Shown: positions 27,332 through 34,521 of the stretch, in pieces | Numbering within the stretch: the stretch's first letter is position 1 | How the letters are laid out: every line of letters starts with the position of its first letter | Assembly (NCBI GenBank): GCA_964461535.1 | Contig: CAYWUY010000004.1 | Coordinates: forward strand, 33,728 to 97,727 | Source: Flavipsychrobacter sp964461535 | GTDB taxonomy: Bacteria; Bacteroidota; Bacteroidia; Chitinophagales; Chitinophagaceae | Direction: 5' to 3' | Length of the DNA stretch: 64,000 bases | Translations under genes and position numbers: made by a program | The notes under the pieces: model-generated | The model's database searches: none | What the model was told of the DNA's origin: nothing | Seen by the model: only the letters and a program-made list of their open reading frames with translations

Positions 27332-27966
27332 AAGGTGCTTATTGTTTTTATTAGCATATTTAGGCTACTTGCTTTAGGGGCATGCTCTAGCCAGGTGGTC
27401 ATTTCTTCTAGGTTTAGCTGTTGTAGGTATTCTTCATCTATACGCATATCTTCTACAAGAAATGCCAGTGTTTGTTTTACACTGCGTAAAAATATACCAC
27501 TAGTCAGTATTACTTTATCGCATAGGGCTTTTTCCGGTGATGCCACCAATGCTACTTGTTTTGCGCTAAGGTTTAGCCTGCGAATGCCAAAACTATAATA
27601 TGGGAATGCTAGATGTTGGTAGCTAAATGAACCTACTTGTGTATTGTATGTTTTAGTAGCCTGTAGGGTAACTGATGTAGTTTGATATACCCGCTCAGGA
27701 ATAAAGCCCCAGTAAGATAGTGCTGATTCTAGAGATACATAGCTAGGCCCTCTTAAATGATTAGCCATAAGAAAGGGTTCTGGCTTTTGTATGTTCAGCT
27801 TAGGCCCCGGAATGTATAGTCCTTTCTTTAAGGTAGTAAGCATGCCAGCCTTAACCAGTTCATTTATTTTGTCATTGGGACGTTTATACTTACCAAGCAC
27901 ATGCAGCATTACCTGATGTGTTAGCGGTTCTTCGGCAAAGGCTTGTATGGTATCTGTGAATGACAA
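27328..27966 (-). CDS. abiEi: AbiEi-type antitoxin / autoregulator
   Basis: A 212-residue protein directly upstream of abiEii. The N-terminal part has a winged-helix-like segment (DKINELVKAGMLTTLKKGLYI), followed by the SYVSLESALSYWGFIPE block and SPEKALCDKV, which are typical of AbiEi antitoxins. AbiEi binds inverted repeats in its own promoter and neutralises the toxin without direct binding. The start is a TTG at 27966, as no ATG occurs upstream in frame before non-coding sequence; an internal ATG at codon 19 would cut into the domain. A TCGG-n7-CCGA inverted repeat lies just upstream. Confidence 0.87.
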   Translation of the reverse strand: MSFTDTIQAFAEEPLTHQVMLHVLGKYKRPNDKINELVKAGMLTTLKKGLYIPGPKLNIQKPEPFLMANHLRGPSYVSLESALSYWGFIPERVYQTTSVTLQATKTYNTQVGSFSYQHLAFPYYSFGIRRLNLSAKQVALVASPEKALCDKVILTSGIFLRSVKQTLAFLVEDMRIDEEYLQQLNLEEMTTWLEHAPKASSLNMLIKTISTL

Positions 27967-27972
27967 CTTGCT

Positions 27973-28034
27973 AAATATTTTATCAAAAATCGGAAATAAT
28001 CCGATTATGTAAAAATAATTTTACAGATTTTGAT
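27973..28034 (+). repeat. diverged direct repeat / putative AbiEi operator, copy B
   Basis: This copy lies directly upstream of abiEi and contains AATCGG - seven bases - CCGATT, followed by ATTTTACAG and ATTTTGAT. Position and symmetry fit an AbiEi operator. A second, similarly spaced copy lies downstream of abiEii at 26380-26440. Confidence 0.6.
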
Positions 28035-28148
28035 AATGGTTGTTATACTAGTACCCATTTCAGTTAATCTAATTTACTTGAATTTATTTGATAAATTTAA
28101 AGACACATAAAGTTTCTATTTTCTGTATTTTTAGTTTTATTTACAAAT

Positions 28149-28886
28149 ATGAATTTGCAGTCGAATCATTCACAGTTAATAGACTGGTTTAAAGAAAATA
28201 ATATATTAGTAGTTGAAGCTGAGGTTAATGTAGGTAAGACACTTTCAGTTCTATTTACTCCTGATACTGATGGAATTAATTCATTTAAAGCAGTTTTAAA
28301 TACATTAAATGGACGCATAGTGTTTCACAGTTATTATTACTTATCAACTGATACCTATAATGAGTATTTAAATTATGTAAACGGGCTCAATGATGTAGAC
28401 ATATATGATGAATATATAAGGCTTGAAAAATATAAAGATAAAATTTTACATTATTCAATATATCTCATTGAAAATAGTGTAGTCTATGCGATTGAAGATG
28501 AGGTTGAAGAAGCTGATATATTTTATAAAACGCAAAAGATATTGCAGAAAGTTATTGAGTATGCACAAAAAAATTATATACCAGATGATATGATAGGTGT
28601 TTACGCTAATAAGTTAGCTAATCATGAGAACTATCCGAAGACTAAAAATAGAAACCAAAAAGTATTATTGGCTGAACAACTTTTTCCTGAGTTGGGTGAG
28701 TATGATGGTAATACTTATCTTATTATTAATAATCGTGCTGAGGCTATATATGAATTAGAAGTAAAACCACTAAATGAGAAAAAATTAATGGATAATATTC
28801 AAAAATTGAAAAACGAAGGAAAAAACAAGGTAAGTATATGTTCAATTCTTAAAATATCAAAGCACATAGTAGATAAGTATTATTAA
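28149..28886 (+). CDS. unrecognised accessory protein (245 aa)
   Basis: I do not recognise this protein. It is 245 residues, acidic, rich in Tyr, Asn and Ile, without signal peptide or membrane segments. The first half reads like an alpha/beta sensor-like domain (NILVVEAEVNVGKTLSVLF), and the last 40 residues (NIQKLKNEGKNKVSICSILKISKHIVDKYY region) resemble a small helix-turn-helix. The gene is more AT-rich than the housekeeping genes around and lies between the AbiE pair and another unknown gene, so transfer is likely. A defence or regulatory role would be a guess. Confidence 0.55.
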   Translation: MNLQSNHSQLIDWFKENNILVVEAEVNVGKTLSVLFTPDTDGINSFKAVLNTLNGRIVFHSYYYLSTDTYNEYLNYVNGLNDVDIYDEYIRLEKYKDKILHYSIYLIENSVVYAIEDEVEEADIFYKTQKILQKVIEYAQKNYIPDDMIGVYANKLANHENYPKTKNRNQKVLLAEQLFPELGEYDGNTYLIINNRAEAIYELEVKPLNEKKLMDNIQKLKNEGKNKVSICSILKISKHIVDKYY

Positions 28887-28940
28887 ATTAAATGTATATT
28901 AGTGTTATTTAGTATTGCCGAGTTGTAATTCCTATAAATT

Positions 28941-29534
28941 TCATTCTATACGCTTAATATCCTCTATCAGAAACGGATTCCTTTTTTGGGTATACTTTTT
29001 ATATATTTTGTAGGAATAGCTAGTATCATCGGTATTTAGTAGCATTACTATCAGTGGTGCATTTAATAAATTATGTTTATGGAAATCTTCAATTGGATAT
29101 CGCCAAAAAGTATCTTCCTCCAATTTATTATTATCAAGCACGTCAAAAGAATTACTTCGTGTAACTAGCACTTTAAGATGTGCATTTACAGACAGTAACT
29201 TTCTGACTTCATTATCTATATCTGCGTTATAGTTGTTTTCCGATTCTATGCATACTATTGGCACCGGATACTTATTTTTTCCGTTAGCAAATATTGTAAA
29301 GTCAATAGTTAAATACTCTTTTTCGCCTACGTAGGTAATTAGTCCAGTTTCTTTATTAATTAAATTAGAAATTTCATCAAAAAATGTACTGTAGAAATTA
29401 GTAAGTTGTGTAGCTGACTTGCATTTTTCTTTTATTTCTTCTCTATGTATCTTATAGAGTTTAGTAAATGCTTCAATAAAATATTCTGGTGTTATAATTG
29501 GATTATTCTCCTTCATAGTAAAAAATTTCTCCAA
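28941..29534 (-). CDS. unrecognised accessory protein, possible PD-(D/E)xK-like fold
   Basis: A 197-residue protein (an ATG at 29516 is an alternative start). No family is recognised with confidence. The middle contains YLTIDFTIFANGK followed about ten residues later by VPIVCIESEN, a hydrophobic strand ending in E-x-E; this Asp ... Glu-x-Glu arrangement resembles the active-site core of PD-(D/E)xK nuclease-like proteins with the lysine changed. The following helix-strand LLSVNAHLKVLVTRS also fits such a fold. It converges with the preceding unknown gene; both may belong to one accessory cassette. A fold prediction would be decisive. Confidence 0.5.
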   Translation of the reverse strand: MEKFFTMKENNPIITPEYFIEAFTKLYKIHREEIKEKCKSATQLTNFYSTFFDEISNLINKETGLITYVGEKEYLTIDFTIFANGKNKYPVPIVCIESENNYNADIDNEVRKLLSVNAHLKVLVTRSNSFDVLDNNKLEEDTFWRYPIEDFHKHNLLNAPLIVMLLNTDDTSYSYKIYKKYTQKRNPFLIEDIKRIE

Positions 29535-29589
29535 AGCTAAAGCATGCCCGTTATCTACACCACCGTAGAACTACCCAAACATCCGGGCA

Positions 29590-29626
29590 TAAAAAAAAGA
29601 GAGATTGAATTTTCATCCATCTCTCC
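29590..29626 (-). terminator. terminator of the histone-like gene
   Basis: On the minus strand GAGAGAT (29625-29619) pairs with ATCTCTC (29605-29599) around a 13-base loop and is followed by a run of eight T. Confidence 0.75.
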
Positions 29627-29650
29627 TTAAAATTCGCTTCGGAAATAATC

Positions 29651-30047
29651 TTATTTCTTAGCGGCTGCCTTTTTAGGACCAGCGTTTTTCTTTGCTGCTT
29701 CAGCCTTAGGAGCTGCTGCTTTTTTTGCAGGTGCTGCTTTAGGAGCTGCTGCTTTTTNNNNNNNNNNNNNNNNNNNNNNNNNNNNNNNNNNNNNNNNNNN
29801 NNNNNNNNNNNNNNNNNNNNNNNNNNNNNNNNNNNNNNNNNNNNNNNNNNNNNNNNNCTTTAGGAGCTGCTGCTTTTTTTGCAGGAGCCGCTTTAGGAGC
29901 TGCTGCTTTTTTTGCAGGTGCTGCTTTAGGAGCTGCTGCTTTCTTAGCAGGTGCTGCCTTTGGTGCTGCTGCTTTCTTCGCAGGAGCTGCTTTTTTCGCA
30001 GGAGCCGCTTTTTTTGCTGGGGCTGCCGCTTTTTTTGCTGTTGCCAT
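29651..30047 (-). CDS. histone H1-like Ala/Lys/Pro-repeat DNA-binding protein (interrupted by gap)
   Basis: A low-complexity basic protein made of PAKKAA / APKAAPAKKAA repeats, starting MATAKKAAA at 30047 and ending AAAKK at 29651. Such H1-like proteins bind and condense DNA in many Bacteroidota. A run of 100 N (29758-29857) falls inside the repeat. The repeat number is therefore unknown, and 397 bases is not a multiple of three, so the gap length is not real. The gene is followed by its own terminator. The same repetitiveness that makes the protein also explains the assembly break. Confidence 0.8.
29758..29857. other. 100-N assembly gap
   Basis: Exactly 100 N inside the tandem repeat of the histone-like gene; the true length is unknown. 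Confidence 0.99.
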
Positions 30048-30102
30048 AACTTGTGAATTTAAGGGTAAAAACAAAAATCTTTATGGCAAAATCGCCAGGG
30101 GA

Positions 30103-30372
30103 TTAGGCCTGAGCGATTTCGGAAACTTCCTTAACGGAAACTAATGTCTTGTTACGTGTTTTACGGAATTCAACGATACCGTCAGTCAAAGCGAAGATAG
30201 TAAAATCTTTACCAAGACCTACATTATTACCGGGATGGTAAACAGTGCCTCTTTGACGAATGATGATGTTGCCAGAGATAGCAGGTTGTCCACCAAAAAT
30301 TTTAACTCCTAATCTTTTGCTACGTGAGTCGCGACCGTTACGTACGCTACCTTCACCCTTCTTATGTGCCAT
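30103..30372 (-). CDS. rpmA: 50S ribosomal protein L27
   Basis: An 89-residue L27. The N-terminus MAHKKGEGSVRNGRDSRSKR and the block GQPAISGNIIIRQRGT are diagnostic. L27 reaches the peptidyl-transferase centre of the 50S subunit. The N-terminus starts directly with MAHKK and lacks the cleavable extension found in Firmicutes. It follows rplU by 40 bases in the usual L21-L27 operon. Confidence 0.97.
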   Translation of the reverse strand: MAHKKGEGSVRNGRDSRSKRLGVKIFGGQPAISGNIIIRQRGTVYHPGNNVGLGKDFTIFALTDGIVEFRKTRNKTLVSVKEVSEIAQA

Positions 30373-30412
30373 TTTTTGTACTTACTAATTTTTCCTTGTT
30401 GATTAAATAAAA

Positions 30413-30712
30413 TTAAGCAATCTCGCTGATTTTGATTTTAGTCAAAGCCTGACGATGACCGTTTTTCTTCATGTATCCTTTACGACGTTTTTTCTTGAAA
30501 ACGATTACTTTATCGCCTTGAAGGTGAGTAATGATTTCAGCTTGAACTTTAGATACCGTATTGGCAAAAGAGATATTGCCATCTTTGCTAACCATAAGGA
30601 TGTCAGAGAACTCAACAGTGTCTCCTGCGTTGCCGCTTAGACGATGTACAAACAACTCATCATCCTTTTTTACTTTAAATTGCTGACCAGCAATATTTAC
30701 AACTACAAACAT
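30413..30712 (-). CDS. rplU: 50S ribosomal protein L21
   Basis: A 99-residue L21 beginning MFVVVNIAGQQFKVKK, with the conserved C-terminal KKRRKGYMKKNGHRQ. The frame is open for eight codons upstream, but the conserved start and the promoter at 30734-30764 support the ATG at 30712. It is the first gene of the rplU-rpmA operon. Confidence 0.96.
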   Translation of the reverse strand: MFVVVNIAGQQFKVKKDDELFVHRLSGNAGDTVEFSDILMVSKDGNISFANTVSKVQAEIITHLQGDKVIVFKKKRRKGYMKKNGHRQALTKIKISEIA

Positions 30713-30733
30713 GATAATCCTAAAATATTTTTG

Positions 30734-30764
30734 CAAAGGTAATACAGTTTTTTATTTTGAACAA
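30734..30764 (-). promoter_or_regulatory. rplU-rpmA promoter
   Basis: On the minus strand a TTG (30764-30762) is followed after 20 bases by TACCTTTG (30741-30734), matching the Bacteroidota -33/-7 pattern. The -7 box ends 21 bases before the rplU start. Confidence 0.75.
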
Positions 30765-30902
30765 TAATATTTGTTAAAAATCATCTTTCTGTTATCTTTT
30801 GCGCATGTAATAGCTTATACTAGAGGAGTAGCCTGGCGGTGGTTTTAACATAAAATATGCTAAGTGGTGTAGCTGTGCGTGTGCATACTTTGCAAATAAT
30901 AA

Positions 30903-30910
30903 TACCTTTG
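30903..30910 (+). promoter_or_regulatory. -7 element TACCTTTG upstream of the GH3 gene
   Basis: TACCTTTG fits TAnnTTTG and ends 24 bases before the GH3 start codon; no convincing -33 element was seen. Confidence 0.45.
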
Positions 30911-30934
30911 GGCACATACTACTAAAATAGAGTA

Positions 30935-32434
30935 ATGAAAATAAAATCGTTTCTGGCTCGCCCCTATGCATCTATTATTCATTCCCGCATCAGGAAGGGA
31001 ATGGCTACGGCAGTTGCAGATCAGAATGATACGTTACAATACCTGCTGAAGGTGGGTGCCAAAACAGATTTTGGCAATGAGCATGGCCTGGCTCAGGTGA
31101 AAACCTATGAAGAGTATAAGCAGGCAGTGCCCATACGCGACTACGAAGCTTTTAAGCCATATATAGAAAAAATAAAAGCCGGAGGGCTTAATGTGTTGTG
31201 GAAGGGTAAGCCCATCTATTTTGCTAAAACATCGGGCACTACCAGTGGTGCTAAATACATACCCATAAGTAAAGAGTCTATACACTACCATATTAATGGT
31301 GCGCGCAATGCGCTACTGTGCTATATGGCCGAGACGGGTAATACGGCCTTTGCCGATGGGCGCATGATATTTTTATCGGGTTCGCCGGAGATGGAGCGAG
31401 TGGGCGGCATTCCTACAGGCAGGCTTAGTGGTATAGTTAACCATTTTATACCAGGCTATCTTAGAAGCAATCAGCTACCCAGCTACGAAACCAACTGTAT
31501 AGAAGACTGGGAGCAAAAGCTAGAGCGTATAGTAAACGAAACCCTAGATAAAGACATGACGCTGATAAGCGGTATTCCACCGTGGATGCAGATGTACTTT
31601 GACTGGTTGAGCGAGCGCAAAGAGCAAAAGAAAATAAAAGAGATATTTCCTAACCTACAGGTAATAGTGCATGGCGGGGTAAACTTTGAGCCCTATAAAG
31701 CCCGCATAGTAGAGAGCCTGGGCGGTGCGGTAGATGTGATAGAGACGTTTCCGGCATCGGAGGGCTTTTTTGCCTTTCAAGACCAGGTGGGTAAAGAGGG
31801 CTTGCTGCTGAATACCAATGCGGGTATGTTTTTTGAATTTGTGCCGGCAGCCGAGATAGGTAAGCCTGATGCTACACGCTTATCGCTGGCAGATGTACAG
31901 GTGGGTGTCAACTATGCGCTCATCATTAACTCTAATGCGGGGTTGTGGGGCTACAACATTGGCGATACGGTAAGGTTTATCAGTACCAATCCGTATAGGC
32001 TGGTGGTTACGGGTAGGGTAAAGCATTTTATATCGGCCTTTGGCGAGCATGTTATAGGCGAAGAGGTAGAGTATGCTATACTAAAAGCAGCAGAGCAGTT
32101 TAATATAGGTATTACAGAGTTTACCGTAGCCCCTCAAATACAGGTGGCGGCGGGTAAGCCCTACCATGAGTGGTTGGTAGAGTTTGCAGAGAACCCCAAC
32201 GACTTAGCGGCATTTGCCCAGGTGGTAGATGATAACCTGCGTGTGAAGAACATATATTATGACGACCTGATAAAAGGTGGCATCTTGCAAACGCTGCGCA
32301 TACGCCCCATGCAGAAAAATGCTTTTATAGAATATATGCGCTCTATAGGCAAGCTGGGCGGGCAAAATAAAGTGCCAAGGCTGGCCAACGACAGGAATTT
32401 GGCCGATGCTTTGCAACAGTGGATAGCCCGCTAA
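30935..32434 (+). CDS. GH3 auxin-responsive-promoter family acyl-adenylating protein
   Basis: A 499-residue GH3-family protein. The first ATP-binding block KTSGTTSGAKYIPIS (near residue 100), the YxxSEG-like FPASEGFFAFQ (near 275) and the NIGDTVRFI block (about 345) follow the GH3 order. Plant GH3 enzymes join amino acids to acyl-adenylates; bacterial members are common in Bacteroidota with unknown substrates. The length is slightly shorter than plant GH3, as usual in bacteria. It is a single-gene unit upstream of the rimP operon. Confidence 0.88.
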   Translation: MKIKSFLARPYASIIHSRIRKGMATAVADQNDTLQYLLKVGAKTDFGNEHGLAQVKTYEEYKQAVPIRDYEAFKPYIEKIKAGGLNVLWKGKPIYFAKTSGTTSGAKYIPISKESIHYHINGARNALLCYMAETGNTAFADGRMIFLSGSPEMERVGGIPTGRLSGIVNHFIPGYLRSNQLPSYETNCIEDWEQKLERIVNETLDKDMTLISGIPPWMQMYFDWLSERKEQKKIKEIFPNLQVIVHGGVNFEPYKARIVESLGGAVDVIETFPASEGFFAFQDQVGKEGLLLNTNAGMFFEFVPAAEIGKPDATRLSLADVQVGVNYALIINSNAGLWGYNIGDTVRFISTNPYRLVVTGRVKHFISAFGEHVIGEEVEYAILKAAEQFNIGITEFTVAPQIQVAAGKPYHEWLVEFAENPNDLAAFAQVVDDNLRVKNIYYDDLIKGGILQTLRIRPMQKNAFIEYMRSIGKLGGQNKVPRLANDRNLADALQQWIAR

Positions 32435-32479
32435 AAAATGCTTTAACAATATTGTAATATAAAATGTGCATGTATGTTG

Positions 32480-32510
32480 TTTGTTTTTATTATTAACTAA
32501 CGTACATTTG
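32480..32510 (+). promoter_or_regulatory. rimP operon promoter, perfect Bacteroidota consensus
   Basis: TTTG (32480-32483), exactly 19 bases, then TACATTTG (32503-32510). This is the full TTTG-N19-TAnnTTTG consensus. Transcription should start near 32517. Confidence 0.85.
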
Positions 32511-32529
32511 CAAAAGAAAAGTAAAGGAA

Positions 32530-32559
32530 GAGGGGACAATAATTGTCCCCTCGTTTTTT
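32530..32559 (+). terminator. leader hairpin with T-tract just before rimP (possible attenuator)
   Basis: GAGGGGACAA (32530-32539) pairs perfectly with TTGTCCCCTC (32543-32552) and is followed by GTTTTTT. It lies between the consensus promoter and the rimP ATG at 32564. It therefore has the form of an intrinsic terminator inside a leader of about 47 bases, and could control the rimP-nusA transcript. Confidence 0.7.
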
Positions 32560-32563
32560 AGGT

Positions 32564-33019
32564 ATGAGCGAAACAATAGAGAAAATATATGCTATGCTAG
32601 AGCCTATGCTTGATAATACCGACATGTTTGTGGTAAACATCAAGATAAAGCCTACCAATAACGTAAAGGTGTTTTTAGATGCCGATAGCGGATTTTCGGT
32701 AGAGAAGAGCATCAGCGTAAATAGAAAGCTATATGCAGAGTTGGAAGCATCGGGTATGTTTCCGGATGGCGATTTTTCGCTAGAGGTGTCTAGCCCCGGT
32801 GTAGACGAGCCACTAGTGCAAATGCGCCAGTATAAAAAGAATGTGGGTAGGAAGGTGACCATAACAGATGCAGAGGGTAAAGAAACTACAGGAATGATGA
32901 CTGCCGTAACCGATGATATGGTGACCCTGGAAGTGAAAAAACCTAAGGCTAAAGAGCCGGTGCCAGTAGAAGTGCCTTTTGCCAATATTAAAAAAACAGT
33001 AGTTCAAATAATTTTTTAA
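32564..33019 (+). CDS. rimP: ribosome maturation factor RimP
   Basis: A 151-residue RimP, needed for 30S subunit maturation. The N-terminal half ends in the conserved SLEVSSPGVDEPL, and the C-terminal SH3-like domain follows. I use the ATG at 32564 (MSETIEKIY), because seven upstream in-frame codons would be translated from inside the leader hairpin. It is the first gene before nusA and infB, the standard order. Confidence 0.93.
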   Translation: MSETIEKIYAMLEPMLDNTDMFVVNIKIKPTNNVKVFLDADSGFSVEKSISVNRKLYAELEASGMFPDGDFSLEVSSPGVDEPLVQMRQYKKNVGRKVTITDAEGKETTGMMTAVTDDMVTLEVKKPKAKEPVPVEVPFANIKKTVVQIIF

Positions 33020-33072
33020 CGCTAAAATGTAGCGGCCCAAAGCGGCAACTACAGCAATAAAAATGACAGTAT

Positions 33073-34323
33073 ATGCCTAGTATCAATCTCATTGATTCCT
33101 TTCAGGAGTTTAAAGAAGCCGAAAATATAGATAGGCCTACCCTAATGAGGGTTCTGGAGGATGTATTCAAAACGCTATTACGTAAGAAATACGGTAGCGA
33201 TGAGAATTTTGATGTTATCGTAAACGACCAAACAGGTGACTTAGAGATATTCCGCAGAAGGATGGTAGTGGAAGATGACATGGTAGAAGATGAGAACGCC
33301 CAAATACCATATACTGAAGCTATAAAAATAGAAGCTGACTATAACGTAGGTGAAGAGGTGTATGAAGAGGTAGATGTGGTGCACTTTGGCAGACGTGCTA
33401 TACTAGCTGCTAAGCAAACCCTGGCTGCACGTATAGGCGACCTGAAGAAAAACAACCTATTGAAAAAGTATGCCGATCGCGTGGGTGAAATAATAACAGG
33501 CGAAGTATACCAAATATGGAAAAAAGAAATGTTGTTGCTAGACGATGAGGGCAATGAGCTAATAATGCCTAAATCGGAGCAAATACCAACAGACTTCTTT
33601 AAAAAGGGAGAAACAGTACGCTCTGTAGTTAAAAAAGTAGAGATGCGTAACAATACTCCGGTTATTATACTTAGCCGTACGCATTCATCTTTCTTAGAAA
33701 AATTACTAGAAATAGAGGTTCCTGAGATACTAGATGGCTTAATAGTAATTAAGAAAATAGTGCGCGAGCCGGGCGAGCGTGCCAAAGTAGCCGTAGAAAG
33801 CTATGACGACCGTATAGATCCAGTGGGTGCTTGCGTGGGTATGAAGGGTAGCCGTATACACGGTATAGTAAGAGAGTTGCGCAACGAGAATATAGATATC
33901 ATTAACTATACTACCAATGTGCAATTGCTATTGCAACGCGCATTAACTCCGGCACGTATCAATAAAATTAATGTTGATTCGGAGAAAATGACAGCTGATG
34001 TGTATTTAGACCCGGATCAGGTATCGCTAGCTATAGGTAAGAAGGGTGTAAACATTAAATTGGCACAAGAGTTAACGGGATATTCAATAGATGTGTTCCG
34101 CGATGTACAAGAAGATGTAGACTTTGATATAGATCTAGACGAATTTAGCGATGAGATAGAACCTTGGATACTAGACGAATTGAAGCGCATAGGCTGCGAC
34201 ACAGCATTAAGCGTATTAGATTTATCGGTAGAAGAGTTGGTACGCAGAACGGATTTAGAGGAAGTGACTGTAAGAGAGTTGCGTAGCATATTAGAAGCAG
34301 AATTTAGAGAAGAACAAGAATAA
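33073..34323 (+). CDS. nusA: transcription termination/antitermination factor NusA
   Basis: A 416-residue NusA with an N-terminal RNA-polymerase-binding domain (about 1-125), an S1 domain (about 130-195, GEIITGEVYQIWKKE), and two KH domains (VGACVGMKGSRIHGIVREL near 255 and VSLAIGKKGVNIKLA near 320). A C-terminal helix-hairpin-helix-like tail (ELKRIGCDTALSVLDLS) follows. It has no second acidic repeat, which is usual outside gamma-proteobacteria. It lies 53 bases after rimP. Confidence 0.95.
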   Translation: MPSINLIDSFQEFKEAENIDRPTLMRVLEDVFKTLLRKKYGSDENFDVIVNDQTGDLEIFRRRMVVEDDMVEDENAQIPYTEAIKIEADYNVGEEVYEEVDVVHFGRRAILAAKQTLAARIGDLKKNNLLKKYADRVGEIITGEVYQIWKKEMLLLDDEGNELIMPKSEQIPTDFFKKGETVRSVVKKVEMRNNTPVIILSRTHSSFLEKLLEIEVPEILDGLIVIKKIVREPGERAKVAVESYDDRIDPVGACVGMKGSRIHGIVRELRNENIDIINYTTNVQLLLQRALTPARINKINVDSEKMTADVYLDPDQVSLAIGKKGVNIKLAQELTGYSIDVFRDVQEDVDFDIDLDEFSDEIEPWILDELKRIGCDTALSVLDLSVEELVRRTDLEEVTVRELRSILEAEFREEQE

Positions 34324-34330
34324 AAAAAGT

Positions 34331-34407
34331 CGATTGCAGGCCTAAGCAGCCTGCAATCGGTCAAATAGCCCGTATGTGGGTCATTAATTACCCAAATAAG
34401 GCTATTT
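34331..34407 (+). other. two stem-loops between nusA and infB
   Basis: CGATTGCAGGC (34331-34341) pairs perfectly with GCCTGCAATCG (34349-34359) but no T-tract follows. A second, larger fold pairs AAATAGCC (34363-34370) with GGCTATTT (34400-34407), with an inner GGGT/ACCC stem. They could be a processing or stability element rather than a simple terminator. Confidence 0.6.
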
Positions 34408-34430
34408 ATACACAAAGGCACGGCAAAACC

Positions 34431-34461
34431 TCTGAAATTAGGGATAAAATGAGTAGGTTTG
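34431..34461 (+). promoter_or_regulatory. internal promoter candidate for infB
   Basis: TCTG (34431-34434), 19 bases, then TAGGTTTG (34454-34461): one mismatch to the TTTG-N19-TAnnTTTG consensus. It would start infB transcription near 34468, downstream of the two stem-loops. Confidence 0.6.
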
Positions 34462-34521
34462 TAGTGTTAAATGCTTATCGGACACCTATCCGAGAAAACT
34501 TTTGACAAGGAAAATAGACTA

